Positions 1 to 8,496 of a stretch of 64,000 nucleotides of DNA are shown in pieces. A program made the position numbers and the translations under genes. Position 1 is the first letter of the stretch. Every line of letters begins with the position of its first letter. Below the pieces are notes generated by a model. That model made no database searches. It was not told the origin of the DNA and worked only from the letters and a program-made list of their open reading frames with translations. Source of the DNA: JBEVOS01 sp044226655. Its GTDB lineage: Bacteria > Pseudomonadota > Alphaproteobacteria > Caulobacterales > Aquidulcibacteraceae. The stretch lies in the NCBI GenBank assembly GCA_044226655.1, contig JBGAGO010000001.1, forward strand, positions 620,001-684,000, read 5' to 3'.

Positions 1-1
1 G

Positions 2-697
2 GACAGCCATGTCAGCCGCATCGATCTGGTCGGCAAGGACGCCATCGTGCTGAAGGATGGCAAGCAGGTCACCGAATTCCGCGAGGGCATGCTGCCCTGG
101 GCGCTGCAGCGCCCGGTCGCGATCTGCTTCGACGAATATGACGCCGGCCGGCCGGACGTGATGTTCGTGATCCAGCGCGTGCTGGAATCGAGCGGCAAGC
201 TGACTTTGCTGGATCAGAACCGCGTCATCACCGCCAACCCCTTCTTCCGCCTGTTCTCCACGACCAACACGATCGGTCTGGGCGATACGACGGGCCTCTA
301 TCACGGCACGCAGCAGATCAATCAGGCGCAGATGGACCGCTGGTCCGTCGTCACCGTGCTCAACTATTTGGAGCACGACGCCGAAGCCGCCATCGTGCTC
401 GCCAAGGCGCCGTCCTACGACACGCCCGAAGGCAAGCGCACGATCATGTCCATGGTCCGCGTCGCCGACATGACGCGCAACGCCTTCATGAACGGCGACA
501 TCTCCACGGTCATGAGCCCGCGCACCGTCATCACCTGGGCCCAGAACGCCGATATCTTCGGCGATATCGGCCTCGCCTTCCGCATGACGTTCCTGAACAA
601 GTGCGACGAGCTGGAACGGCCGACGGTGGCCGAGTTCTACCAGCGCGCGTTCGGGGCGGATCTGCCGGAAGCGGCGACGCGGGTGAAGGTGGCTTGA
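2..697 (+). CDS. cobS: Cobaltochelatase subunit CobS, 5'-truncated by the window edge
   Basis: The window opens inside this gene. 231 C-terminal residues are visible, starting DSHVSRIDLVGKDAIVLK, against about 330 in complete CobS, so the N-terminus and Walker A lie upstream. CobS is the AAA+ ATPase of the aerobic CobNST complex; with CobT it powers cobalt insertion into hydrogenobyrinic acid a,c-diamide by CobN in the cytoplasm. Visible hallmarks are a Walker-B segment ICFDEYDAG (about residue 41 of the visible part) and the sensor-like FSTTNT (about residue 85). Its partner cobT lies 3.75 kb downstream on the same strand instead of next door. The family assignment is firm; I saw no cobN in the window. 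Confidence 0.93.
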   Translation, partial: DSHVSRIDLVGKDAIVLKDGKQVTEFREGMLPWALQRPVAICFDEYDAGRPDVMFVIQRVLESSGKLTLLDQNRVITANPFFRLFSTTNTIGLGDTTGLYHGTQQINQAQMDRWSVVTVLNYLEHDAEAAIVLAKAPSYDTPEGKRTIMSMVRVADMTRNAFMNGDISTVMSPRTVITWAQNADIFGDIGLAFRMTFLNKCDELERPTVAEFYQRAFGADLPEAATRVKVA

Positions 698-735
698 GGG
701 GCGGTTGGGCTGTTCCCGCTGGGCGTCGGATCCGC

Positions 736-1086
736 TCAGCTATCCGCAACACGGGCGCTAGCAGCGCCCGCTCTGACAAAAGCGCCAGCGGCTAAGTCGT
801 CGCCGTAAGCATGGACGCACGTTCGTAGCAGCTTCGTCTCCTCGTCGACGCTGCCGAGGTCGTCGATCAGGAGAACGCCAGCGTGCTTCGCGCCGTCGCG
901 AAACACGAGCGCGCCGATGTCGTGATCTTTCGTGATGAAGATACGACCATCGGCCAAGGCCTCCGCCAGCAACGCTGCATCGCCCGGATCGTGAGGCCGT
1001 TCGGCGGAATAGAGAACATCGTGCCCGTCGCGGCGCAAAGCGTGAACGGCAGGCGCGACGATGTTCGTGTCGGCGAACAGCCGCAC
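736..1086 (-). CDS. DUF5615 PIN-like protein, putative toxin of a type II-like pair
   Basis: A 116-residue protein with a GTG start immediately after the TAA stop of the upstream DUF433 gene, so the two are translationally linked. Visible features fit the DUF5615 PIN-like family: an N-terminal acidic strand MRLFADTNIV, the GHDVLYSAE segment, and ITKDHDIGALVF carrying the second acidic cluster. PIN-like folds are usually metal-dependent RNases; DUF5615 proteins are commonly encoded with DUF433 partners and are regarded as toxin-like, but activity is not demonstrated for most. The C-terminus (AFVRAGAASARVADS) is less conserved in appearance. The pair lies between cobS and an esterase gene with no mobile-element signature. 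Confidence 0.75.
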   Translation of the reverse strand: MRLFADTNIVAPAVHALRRDGHDVLYSAERPHDPGDAALLAEALADGRIFITKDHDIGALVFRDGAKHAGVLLIDDLGSVDEETKLLRTCVHAYGDDLAAGAFVRAGAASARVADS

Positions 1087-1347
1087 TTATTCCGCGGCCA
1101 CGGCGAGCCCATCTGCGTCGGCGCGCTCAGCCAGGCGCGCGCCGTAGAGCAGGCAGGCGTCAATATCTGCGGCTTCCAGCACCGGATACGCGGCAAGGAC
1201 CTCCTCCCGCGTCGCGCCCCGCGCCAGCAAAGCGAGCACCATCGCGGGCGTGACCCTGCGACCGCGGATGACGGGCTTGCCGCCCATCTTTCCCGGTTCA
1301 GCCGCGATCCGTGCGAGCAATGATCGAGACTCGTCAGTCAAAGTCAT
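1087..1347 (-). CDS. DUF433 domain protein, putative antitoxin
   Basis: 86 residues from the ATG at 1347 (MTLTDESRSLLARI). An upstream in-frame start at 1386 exists but would add sequence atypical of the family. The core GKPVIRGRRVTPAMVLALLARGA and the following EEVLAAYPVLEAADIDACLLYGA segment are the classic DUF433 signature, a small helix-turn-helix-like domain found in the antitoxin position beside DUF5615/PIN genes. Its stop abuts the GTG of the DUF5615 gene, giving a two-gene operon. By analogy with type II systems the product is expected to neutralise the neighbour and repress the shared promoter; this is inferred from family and gene order. Confidence 0.75.
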   Translation of the reverse strand: MTLTDESRSLLARIAAEPGKMGGKPVIRGRRVTPAMVLALLARGATREEVLAAYPVLEAADIDACLLYGARLAERADADGLAVAAE

Positions 1348-1450
1348 GGCGGCGAAGCTATCATGTTCTCGGTATTTCGGCCACAACTCCCACGGCGCGC
1401 CTCAGGCGCCTCGTCCTGGCGCTGCGCCTGAACTTGCGTCATCCTCCCCC

Positions 1451-2347
1451 ATGCTCCGCGCCATTCCCGCTTCCGTTTCGCCCGAGGCCCGCGCTGCGCT
1501 GCAGGAGCCGGGCGCGCCGTTTGATGTGCCGGTGGTCGAGGCGCGCGGTTTCGCCGATGCGGTGCAGGCGCAGATGCGCGCTGCGCAGCTCGCGAAATAT
1601 GATGTCGCGATCAGCGAAGATGTCATCGCGGGCGTGCCCGTGCGCGTGTTCACGCCGAAGACGCCGGCCAAGGGCGCCAGCGAACGCCTGCTGCTGAATT
1701 TTCACGGCGGCGGGTTCCGCGTCGATTCCGGCTCCTATTCGGAGAACATCCCGATCGCCGCGCTGACCGGCCTCAGTGTAATCTCCGGCCTTTACCGCAT
1801 GGCGCCGGAGCATCCTTATCCGGCCGCGGTGGATGATGCGCTCGCGCTCTATCGCGACGCGCTGACGCGCGTTCAGCCCGAGCGCATCGCGATTTACGGC
1901 ACGTCCGCCGGCGGCATCCTCTGCGCGCAATTGCTCGCGCACCTGCGCCGCGAGGGCTTGCCCATGCCGGGCGCGGCGGGGCTCTTCACGATGCTGGCCG
2001 ATTGGTCGATCCCGGGCGATACGGAATGGCCGATGGTGAAGGCCGGATCGAGCCTCGCGCATCTGATGCGCGAATACACAATCGGCGCCGATCTCACCGA
2101 TCCGCTGATGTCGCCGCTTTACGATGATCTGAAGACGTATCCGAAAGCGCTGCTCATCGCGGGCACGCGCGATTATCTTCTGAGCCACACCGCGCGCTTC
2201 CACACGGCGCTTCTCCGCGCCGGCGTCGATGCGCGTCTCGTCGTGTTCGAAGCCATGCCGCACGCGCACTGGGCCTATATCGACGCGCCCGAATCCGACG
2301 AGGCCTTCGCGATCATGGCCAGATTCTTCATCGACGCGCTGGCCTGA
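1451..2347 (+). CDS. Alpha/beta hydrolase of the hormone-sensitive-lipase family
   Basis: 298 residues from the ATG at 1451; the reading frame stays open further upstream, but that part looks non-coding and overlaps the DUF433 promoter region. The protein has the HSL (family IV) oxyanion motif in LLNFHGGGFR, the catalytic serine in GTSAGG, an aspartate in AGTRDYLLS and a histidine in PHAHW, in the expected order. Such enzymes hydrolyse short acyl esters or lactones in the cytoplasm; the natural substrate is not readable. No signal peptide is seen. The gene is monocistronic and ends at a strong palindrome shared with the convergent transporter gene. Confidence 0.85.
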   Translation: MLRAIPASVSPEARAALQEPGAPFDVPVVEARGFADAVQAQMRAAQLAKYDVAISEDVIAGVPVRVFTPKTPAKGASERLLLNFHGGGFRVDSGSYSENIPIAALTGLSVISGLYRMAPEHPYPAAVDDALALYRDALTRVQPERIAIYGTSAGGILCAQLLAHLRREGLPMPGAAGLFTMLADWSIPGDTEWPMVKAGSSLAHLMREYTIGADLTDPLMSPLYDDLKTYPKALLIAGTRDYLLSHTARFHTALLRAGVDARLVVFEAMPHAHWAYIDAPESDEAFAIMARFFIDALA

Positions 2348-2372
2348 CTCGTTGCCGTTGAATTCCTATCAA

Positions 2373-2438
2373 ACGCTTTCTACCGTCTGTCATTCCGGAT
2401 TAGCGCTCCGCGCTGTCCGGAATGACAGAGGAAAGCGT
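2373..2438. repeat. Palindromic element of the TCATTCCGGA type in a convergent gap
   Basis: Perfect 13-base inverted repeat CTGTCATTCCGGA (2387-2399) / TCCGGAATGACAG (2416-2428) around a 16-base loop, framed by a second inverted pair ACGCTTTC (2373-2380) / GAAAGCGT (2431-2438). It fills the space between two convergent genes and its outer arm touches the stop codon of the MFS gene, so it could act as a bidirectional terminator. A related palindrome lies at 10009-10052. Confidence 0.7.
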
Positions 2439-3613
2439 CAGCCGACTTGATCCGCTAGCTTCGCCGCCGGGCCTTCGCGCCGCCCCACATAATAACGCCG
2501 CAGCACCGTCGCGTTCACCGCCACCCCGATCAACGAACCAAGGATCGGGACCCAGAGCGGCGCGCCGAGATGCACGAGCAGCGCCGCGATCAGCAGGCCG
2601 CTCGCCCCGCCAAGATCCCAGCCGCCTTCGGCCGCGATGTGAAAGCGAAACGTGCACGGCGCGCTTTTGGCGAGCGTGTAGACAGCCGTCATCATCGTCG
2701 GCGTCGCCAGGCACGCCGCGAGCGCGCCGAGCGCGTTGGCGAGCACCGCCAGCGCGGGATCGCCCACCGCAATCGCGCGCAAGGTCGTCACCAACGCCAC
2801 CACGCCGAACGCGATGAACACCATGCGCCGGCCATGGCCGCCGTCGATGAAGCGCCCGAGCACCAGGCCCGCCGCCGCGCCGACCAGCGCCGCCAGCGCC
2901 AGCGCGCCGCCATAGGCGGTGAAGCTTTGCGCCAAAGCCGTGAACAGCGCGATCGCCCAGGCGAAGGTCATGCCCGCATTGATCCAGCCATCGGCGAAGA
3001 ACAGCAGCGCGCCCGTCCGCGCCGCCGCAAACGCACCAGGCGCTTCCGCCGGCACGCGCACGTCGGGCGTGAAGAACAGCGGCAGCGAGGAGATCATCGC
3101 GATCAGCGTGGTCGCGCCGAACGCGATCTGCGGCCCCGCCGTGACCAACAGCCAACCCGCCGCCAAAGGGCTCACAATGCCGACGCAGGCCGCCACGGCT
3201 TCGCGGATGCCAAGCTGATGCCCGCGGTGCTCGTCATCGCCGAGCGCGGCGAAATAGGCGTGGTAGGTCGACCAATAAACCGTGTCGCCGATCGCCGACA
3301 TCGCGACGAGGCCGAACAGCGCCGGGCTCACGCCATGCACGAACGGCAAAAACAAATATTGCAGCGCGCTGAACAGCGTGCCGCCGATCAGCAGCGCGCG
3401 CAGCCCGTAGCGGATCGCGAAGCGCAAGATGAACGGGCGAAACAAGAACCGGCCAAGCAGGATGCCGGCGAGCGCCGCCAGCACGCCGGCGTTCGGCACG
3501 CCCGCGCGCAACAGATAGACGGTGAAGAACGCGCCGCCGCCCGAGAGCGCGACGGCATGCATGCCGTAATGCAGATTAAGCAGATTGACGGTCGAATTTC
3601 GGAAGAAGGCCAC
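2438..3613 (-). CDS. MFS transporter
   Basis: 391 residues from the GTG at 3613, chosen because AGGA lies 8 bases upstream; an ATG at 3655 would add a Cys/Arg-rich stretch unlike a transporter N-terminus. About 12 hydrophobic segments separated by short Arg-containing loops (for example LLGRFLFRPFILRFAIRYG after the second segment) fit a major facilitator. The direction and substrate cannot be told from the sequence. It is convergent with the esterase gene and separated from it by the palindrome at 2373-2438. A stretch of about 230 bases between its start and the histidine phosphatase stop shows nothing recognisable. Confidence 0.8.
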   Translation of the reverse strand: MAFFRNSTVNLLNLHYGMHAVALSGGGAFFTVYLLRAGVPNAGVLAALAGILLGRFLFRPFILRFAIRYGLRALLIGGTLFSALQYLFLPFVHGVSPALFGLVAMSAIGDTVYWSTYHAYFAALGDDEHRGHQLGIREAVAACVGIVSPLAAGWLLVTAGPQIAFGATTLIAMISSLPLFFTPDVRVPAEAPGAFAAARTGALLFFADGWINAGMTFAWAIALFTALAQSFTAYGGALALAALVGAAAGLVLGRFIDGGHGRRMVFIAFGVVALVTTLRAIAVGDPALAVLANALGALAACLATPTMMTAVYTLAKSAPCTFRFHIAAEGGWDLGGASGLLIAALLVHLGAPLWVPILGSLIGVAVNATVLRRYYVGRREGPAAKLADQVG

Positions 3614-3843
3614 GGGACAATCCTGGCGAGAGCACACGCATGATCGAGCGCGCACCGCCGTGTGGCGGGCGCGGGAGGACGCCGTGTTGGCGTCTTGATC
3701 AGCCGGGAATCAGCTCACGCACGGGACAAAGCCCCCTTAGGAACGCGCGGAAGCTATCGAGCGCCGCCGAGGCCCGCAATCGGGGCGCTGAGGAATTCGT
3801 GCGGCGTGGCGCGGCTGCATCGCTGGCTCAGGGCGCCGATGAC

Positions 3844-4389
3844 TCAGGGCGCGGGCGCCTTTTCGATCGCGGCGATGCCGCCCGCGCGCCAATCGACGAA
3901 CACGAGGTCCGGATTGGCCAGCGCCGTCCAGCCATCATAGCCGAACCCGCCGGGCGCCGCCGACAGCACCGCGCTCATCACTTGCCCGTGGCTCACCAGA
4001 GCAGGCAGGCGATGGCCGGCCGCGGCGATCTCGGCGAGCGCCGACAAGCCCCGCGCGGCCGCCTCGGCCATGCTCTCTTCGCCATCGAGCTTGTAATGCG
4101 GCTCCGCGAAGGCGCGTCGGATATGCGCGAGCCACGCCGTGCGGTCCGCGAACATCTGCACCGCCCGTTCGCGCAGCCGCGGCTCGATGGCGAGGTCCGC
4201 TTCGCCGGCCACGACGAACGGCGTGATCGTGCCGAGCGCGCGTGCATAGGGGCTCGAATAGACTGCATCCACGCCCATATGTTCGAGCCGGCCGACCAGC
4301 GCCCATGCGTCAAGCACGCCCTCCGGCGTCAGCGCCGCGCCCGGCGCGGGCCCCATGGATTGGCAATGGCGGATTAGCAGGAGGCGCAT
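3844..4389 (-). CDS. Histidine phosphatase family protein (phosphoglycerate-mutase-like)
   Basis: 181 residues starting MRLLLIRHCQS; the RHCQ tetrad is the RHG-type phosphohistidine motif (His8), followed by SSPYARALGTI and the late LVSHGQVMSAVL, which holds the second catalytic histidine. The family includes broad-specificity phosphatases and cofactor-dependent mutases. Some members (CobC, alpha-ribazole phosphatase) act in cobalamin synthesis, so its place beside cobT is suggestive, but the sequence does not separate CobC from general phosphatases. It is transcribed divergently from cobT with about 60 bases between the starts. Confidence 0.8.
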   Translation of the reverse strand: MRLLLIRHCQSMGPAPGAALTPEGVLDAWALVGRLEHMGVDAVYSSPYARALGTITPFVVAGEADLAIEPRLRERAVQMFADRTAWLAHIRRAFAEPHYKLDGEESMAEAAARGLSALAEIAAAGHRLPALVSHGQVMSAVLSAAPGGFGYDGWTALANPDLVFVDWRAGGIAAIEKAPAP

Positions 4390-4448
4390 TGGTCTCGCGG
4401 CGAAGCGCCCCTTTGTGGCGCGTAGAACGAACGGTATGGTGAGCGCGG

Positions 4449-6293
4449 ATGGCGACGAAAGAAACCCCGACCGAGCTTTTCAAGCGCGCGCTGGCGCAGT
4501 CGACGCGCGCGCTCGCGGGCGAAGAAGAGCTTGAGGTGGTGTTCGGCGCGGAAGGGCCGAAGCTGGCGGGCGATAAGATCGTGCTGCCGCACCCGGCGCG
4601 CGCGCTCACCGGGCCGGAAGCCGAGCGCATGCGCGGCTATGCGGATGGCCTGGCGCTGCGCATCGCGCACCATGACGAAGCCGCCCATGCGCAATTCCGC
4701 CCCACCGGCGCGCGCGCGCGCGAATTGTTCGACGCCGCCGAGGAGATGCGCTGCCAATCGCTCGGCGCCAATGCCTTGAAGGGCGTCGCCAACAATCTCA
4801 ACGCCGCTTTGATCGAAAGCCTGGAGAAGAAGGGCGTTGGCCGCATGCAGGATCGCCAGGCCGCGCCCATGACAGACGCGCTGGCGTTGATCGTGCGGGA
4901 AAAGCTCACGGGCGAGCCGCCGCCGCCGATCGCGGCGGGCCTCATGAAGCTGTGGCGCGAGGAGATCGAGGCCAAGGCCGGCGGCTCGCTGCAAAAGCTC
5001 ACCAGCGCGGCCAATGATCAAAAGGCGTTCGCGCAAGTGGCGCGCGATCTGCTGCGCGATCTCGATCTCGGCGATGAGCTCGGCGCCGATCCTACGGAAG
5101 ACAATTCCGCCGAAGCGCCCGAACAGCCCCAGCCGCCCTCCGATGGCAATGAGCCCGACGATGGCGATCAGCAGGAGCAGCAGGCGCAATCGGAGATGCA
5201 GCAGCAGGAGAGCGAGTCCGACTCTGATGCTGAGCAGACCACCTCCATGGAAGACATGGAGGGCGATGATCAGGATGGCGAACTGGAAGAAGAGGGCGAG
5301 CGCCCGATCCGTCCGCCGCCGCGCAATGATCCCGACGATCCGAACCTGCAATACAAAGTCTTCACCCGCGCGCACGATGAGATGATCCCGGCGGAGCAAT
5401 TGTGCGACGCCGAAGAGCTTGCGCGCCTGCGCACCTATCTCGATCAGCAGCTGAAGCCGCTGCAGAGCGTCGTCGGCCGGCTCGCCAATCGCCTGCAGCG
5501 TCTTCTGCTCGCGCAGCAGAACCGCTCCTGGACGTTCGATCTCGAAGAAGGCGTGCTCGACGCCGCGCGCCTCACGCGCGTCATCATCGATCCGATGTCG
5601 GCGCTCTCCTTCAAGGAAGAGGAAGACACCAATTTCAAGGACACCGTCGTCACGCTCCTGCTCGACAATTCGGGCTCGATGCGCGGGCGGCCGATCATGG
5701 TGGCGGCTTTGTGCGCCGATATCCTGGCGCGCACGCTGGAGCGCTGCGGCGTGAAGGTCGAGATTCTGGGCTTCACGACCCGCGCGTGGAAGGGCGGCAT
5801 GTCGAAAGAGGATTGGCTGAAAGCCGGGCGCGCGCCGCAGCCCGGCCGTCTCAACGATCTGCGCCACGTGATCTACAAATCCGCCGACGCGCCTTGGCGG
5901 CGCGCGCGGCGCAATCTCGGCCTGATGATGCGCGAGGGACTGCTGAAGGAAAACATCGACGGCGAAGCGCTGATGTGGGCGCATGATCGCCTGCTGGCGC
6001 GCCAGGAGCAGCGCCGCATCCTGATGGTGATCTCCGATGGCGCGCCCGTGGATGATTCCACGCTCTCGGCCAATCCCGGCAATTACCTCGAAAAGCATTT
6101 GCGCGCCGTGATCCATTGGATCGAAACGCGCTCGCCCGTCGAACTCATCGCCATCGGCATCGGCCATGACGTCACGCGCTATTATAATCGCGCCGTCACC
6201 ATCGTGGATGCGGAGCAATTGGGCGGCGCCATGACCGAAAAACTCGCCGAACTGTTCGAGGAAACCCCGCAAGCGCGCGCGATGGCGCGATGA
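4449..6293 (+). CDS. cobT: Cobaltochelatase subunit CobT
   Basis: 614 residues, the usual length of CobT. The N-terminal region (about 1-200) is helical, a strongly acidic Gln/Glu/Asp-rich linker covers about 205-290, and a C-terminal von Willebrand factor A domain has the MIDAS motif DNSGS near residue 405 (LLLDNSGSMRG). CobT forms the ring partner of CobS and couples ATP hydrolysis to CobN for cobalt insertion in the aerobic B12 route. The frame ends ATGA at 6290-6293, overlapping the next gene by four bases, so the two are probably co-translated. The start ATGGCGACG at 4449 has only a weak ribosome site. Confidence 0.95.
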   Translation: MATKETPTELFKRALAQSTRALAGEEELEVVFGAEGPKLAGDKIVLPHPARALTGPEAERMRGYADGLALRIAHHDEAAHAQFRPTGARARELFDAAEEMRCQSLGANALKGVANNLNAALIESLEKKGVGRMQDRQAAPMTDALALIVREKLTGEPPPPIAAGLMKLWREEIEAKAGGSLQKLTSAANDQKAFAQVARDLLRDLDLGDELGADPTEDNSAEAPEQPQPPSDGNEPDDGDQQEQQAQSEMQQQESESDSDAEQTTSMEDMEGDDQDGELEEEGERPIRPPPRNDPDDPNLQYKVFTRAHDEMIPAEQLCDAEELARLRTYLDQQLKPLQSVVGRLANRLQRLLLAQQNRSWTFDLEEGVLDAARLTRVIIDPMSALSFKEEEDTNFKDTVVTLLLDNSGSMRGRPIMVAALCADILARTLERCGVKVEILGFTTRAWKGGMSKEDWLKAGRAPQPGRLNDLRHVIYKSADAPWRRARRNLGLMMREGLLKENIDGEALMWAHDRLLARQEQRRILMVISDGAPVDDSTLSANPGNYLEKHLRAVIHWIETRSPVELIAIGIGHDVTRYYNRAVTIVDAEQLGGAMTEKLAELFEETPQARAMAR

Positions 6294-7264
6294 AAGCGCT
6301 GACCGCCGCGATCGTTTCGCTGTGCCTCGCCGGCGCCGCCTGCGCGCAAGCGCCGCCGCCGCCGCAAGCCGAACAATGGCGCGCCATCCCGATGGCCAGC
6401 GCGCCCGCAGCGCTCGGCGCCGAGCAGATCGGCCGGCTGCGCTTTCTCGGCGGCATCGAAATCGGCTCGGAAGATCCGGCGTCGGGCGGCCTTTCCGATA
6501 TCGCCGTGTCGCCCGACGGCGCCTTTCTCGCCCTCAACGATGACGGCCATTGGTTCCGCGGCCAGCTCATCCTCGACGCCAATGGCGCGCCAACCGGCAT
6601 TCGCGACGTCTCGGTCGCGCTGATGCGCGATGAGAACGGCCATCCGTTCGAAACCAAGGAAGAGGGCGACAGCGAAGGCATGGCGGTGATGCCCGATGGC
6701 CGCGTCGCGGTGAGCTTCGAGCAAAGCCAGGTCATTCGCATCTACGACCTCGCGCACAATGGCCCGTTCGGCGCCGCGCAGCCCGGCCCGCCGCTGGCCG
6801 AGACACAGCGTTTGGCCGCCAATGCGGGCCTGGAAGCGCTCGCCAGTTTCGCGGATGGGCGCCTGCTCGTCGGCGGCGAAGAGGGCGCGCCGGTCTGGAT
6901 CGCGACGCCGGGCGCTACAACGCCTGTCGCCCCGCTGGCGCGCATCGATGCGCCGTTCGGCTATGGCGTCACCGATTTCGATCGTCTGCCCAATGGCGAT
7001 TTCGTCGCGCTGGAGCGTTTCTACGCGCCCGTCATCGGCACGCGCATCCGCATCCTGCTGATCCCGCAAGCCTCGCTGACGCAGGGCGCCGTCATCCAGC
7101 CAACCGAACTCGCGCTGTTGCAGCGCCCGCTCGCGATCGACAATTTCGAAGGCATATCCGCCGTCGCGCATGACGGCCATGTCGTGCTCTACATCGTGAG
7201 CGACGACAATTTCAGCACGCGCCAACGCACGCTGATCTACGCGTTTGAATTGGCCGCGCCTTAA
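6290..7264 (+). CDS. Secreted phytase-like esterase domain protein
   Basis: 324 residues with a clear signal peptide (MKALTAAIVSLCLAGAACAQA, cleavage after AQA expected), so probably periplasmic. The body carries beta-propeller-like repeats: GGLSDIAVSPDGAFLALNDDG, DSEGMAVMPDGRVAVSFE, and late NFEGISAVAHDGHVVLYIVSDDN. These are characteristic of the family annotated as esterase-like activity of phytase. The substrate is unknown and enzymatic activity is inferred from family only. It overlaps cobT by ATGA at the start and shares the palindromic TTAA with the convergent rpmB stop at 7261-7264. Confidence 0.75.
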   Translation: MKALTAAIVSLCLAGAACAQAPPPPQAEQWRAIPMASAPAALGAEQIGRLRFLGGIEIGSEDPASGGLSDIAVSPDGAFLALNDDGHWFRGQLILDANGAPTGIRDVSVALMRDENGHPFETKEEGDSEGMAVMPDGRVAVSFEQSQVIRIYDLAHNGPFGAAQPGPPLAETQRLAANAGLEALASFADGRLLVGGEEGAPVWIATPGATTPVAPLARIDAPFGYGVTDFDRLPNGDFVALERFYAPVIGTRIRILLIPQASLTQGAVIQPTELALLQRPLAIDNFEGISAVAHDGHVVLYIVSDDNFSTRQRTLIYAFELAAP

Positions 7265-7557
7265 GCGGCGGCTTGCTCGGCCAGCTTCTTCTTCAACTCG
7301 CGGCGGATTTTCACCGCGCGGATGGAGAGATCGCCTTCATCGGCCTTGAGCAGGAACGCATCGAGCCCGCCGCGGTGATCTACTGAGCGCAGCGCCGCCG
7401 CGGTCACGCGCAGGCGGAAATTGCGGCCCAGCGCTTCGCTCGCCAGCGTCACATTGACGAGGTTCGGCTGAAACTCGCGCTTGGTCTTGATGTTGGAATG
7501 GCTGACCTTGTGGCCGATCTGGCGGCGCACGCCGGAAAGCTCGCACTGGCGGGACAT
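7261..7557 (-). CDS. rpmB: Large ribosomal subunit protein bL28
   Basis: 98 residues starting MSRQCELSGVRRQIGHKVSHSNIKT, the standard alphaproteobacterial L28 form, which is longer than the roughly 78-residue E. coli protein because of its C-terminal Lys-rich tail (RRELKKKLAEQAAA). It binds 23S rRNA in the 50S subunit. The gene stands alone on the minus strand; its TAA stop overlaps the stop of the phytase-like gene by three bases. Confidence 0.97.
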   Translation of the reverse strand: MSRQCELSGVRRQIGHKVSHSNIKTKREFQPNLVNVTLASEALGRNFRLRVTAAALRSVDHRGGLDAFLLKADEGDLSIRAVKIRRELKKKLAEQAAA

Positions 7558-7731
7558 GGGACGCTTTGCTCGTGGGCTTGAAAATTGAGGGCGGACTGGT
7601 ACGCGAACGCCGCCCGAGCGTCAACATTTCGCCTCCGGCGATCTTTAGCGCCCGCTTTGGCCGGATTTCGTTCAGCGCGCGATCAGGCCGGCCGCTCTAA
7701 AACACCCAGCACGACCGGTTCGGAGCCTCGC

Positions 7732-8496
7732 ATGAAAGCCCTGTTCGCCGCCCTCTCGCTCGCGCTGGCCGCGGCCTTGCCCGCCGCCGCCTCGGCCCAA
7801 GCGCAGGCGCAGCCTGCCCACGGCTACGACCTGGTCTACAGCGTCCACGCGCGCGGCATGGACGCCGGCGAATTCACCATGAGCTTCAACGTCAATGGCG
7901 CGGCCTATGAGGCCAGCGGCCAGCGCCGCATGACCGGGCTCGCCCGCACCTTCCTCGGCAATAGCCAGGATTACCGCTATCTCGCCCGCGGCCAGATCGC
8001 GCAGGACGGCTCGGTCCATCCCAGCGCCTATCAGCACCAAGGCGGGCGGCGGAACCGGCTGGTCCGCGTCGCCTTCAGCCTTGAGGACGTCGTGACCTCG
8101 TCCGAGCCGGAAATGGGCATGGGCAATCCGCCCGCCACGCGCGCCCAGAAGCTCGGCTCCGTCGACAATATCTCGATGTTCCTGGCCATGATGCGTCACC
8201 AGGGCAATCCGTGCCAACAAACCGTCCGCGTCCTGCTCGACGGGCGTTCGCGCTTCGATTTCGTGATGACGCCCAACGGCACGGAACGGGTCTCGCTCGG
8301 CGCCTTCCGCGGCAATGCCCAGCGCTGCCGCGTGCAATACCGCCCGATCGCCGGCTTCTCCGATCCGCAGGAAGCCTCGGAGCTCTCGTTCCTGTTTGCG
8401 CCGATCAATGGCGTGAACGTGCCGGTGCGCATCGAAATGCCGTCCGACGACGCCGGCGTGATCCGCCTCGACGCGCGCAGCTTCCGCGCCCGCTGA
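7732..8496 (+). CDS. DUF3108 periplasmic protein
   Basis: 254 residues from the ATG at 7732, with GGAG 8 bases upstream. A signal peptide (MKALFAALSLALAAALPAAASAQA) predicts export. The mature part, from YDLVYSVHARGMDAGEFTMSFN through ARSFRAR, looks like a beta-rich DUF3108 domain, a family of unknown function typical of Proteobacteria. The gene is divergent from rpmB. There is a single Cys pair (NPCQQ and AQRCRVQY) that could form a disulfide. No enzymatic motif is recognisable, so the role stays open; an outer-membrane-related binding protein is one possibility. Confidence 0.7.
   Translation: MKALFAALSLALAAALPAAASAQAQAQPAHGYDLVYSVHARGMDAGEFTMSFNVNGAAYEASGQRRMTGLARTFLGNSQDYRYLARGQIAQDGSVHPSAYQHQGGRRNRLVRVAFSLEDVVTSSEPEMGMGNPPATRAQKLGSVDNISMFLAMMRHQGNPCQQTVRVLLDGRSRFDFVMTPNGTERVSLGAFRGNAQRCRVQYRPIAGFSDPQEASELSFLFAPINGVNVPVRIEMPSDDAGVIRLDARSFRAR

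Noticed and set aside
4390..4448. Cobalamin riboswitch ahead of cobT
   Set aside because: The gap is too short (about 60 bases) and no B12-box-like structure is visible.
4374..6272. A long open frame of 632 codons on the minus strand opposite cobT
   Set aside because: It is the antisense of a well-supported CobT gene, with composition typical of reverse frames in GC-rich DNA (Arg/Leu/Gly/His-rich).
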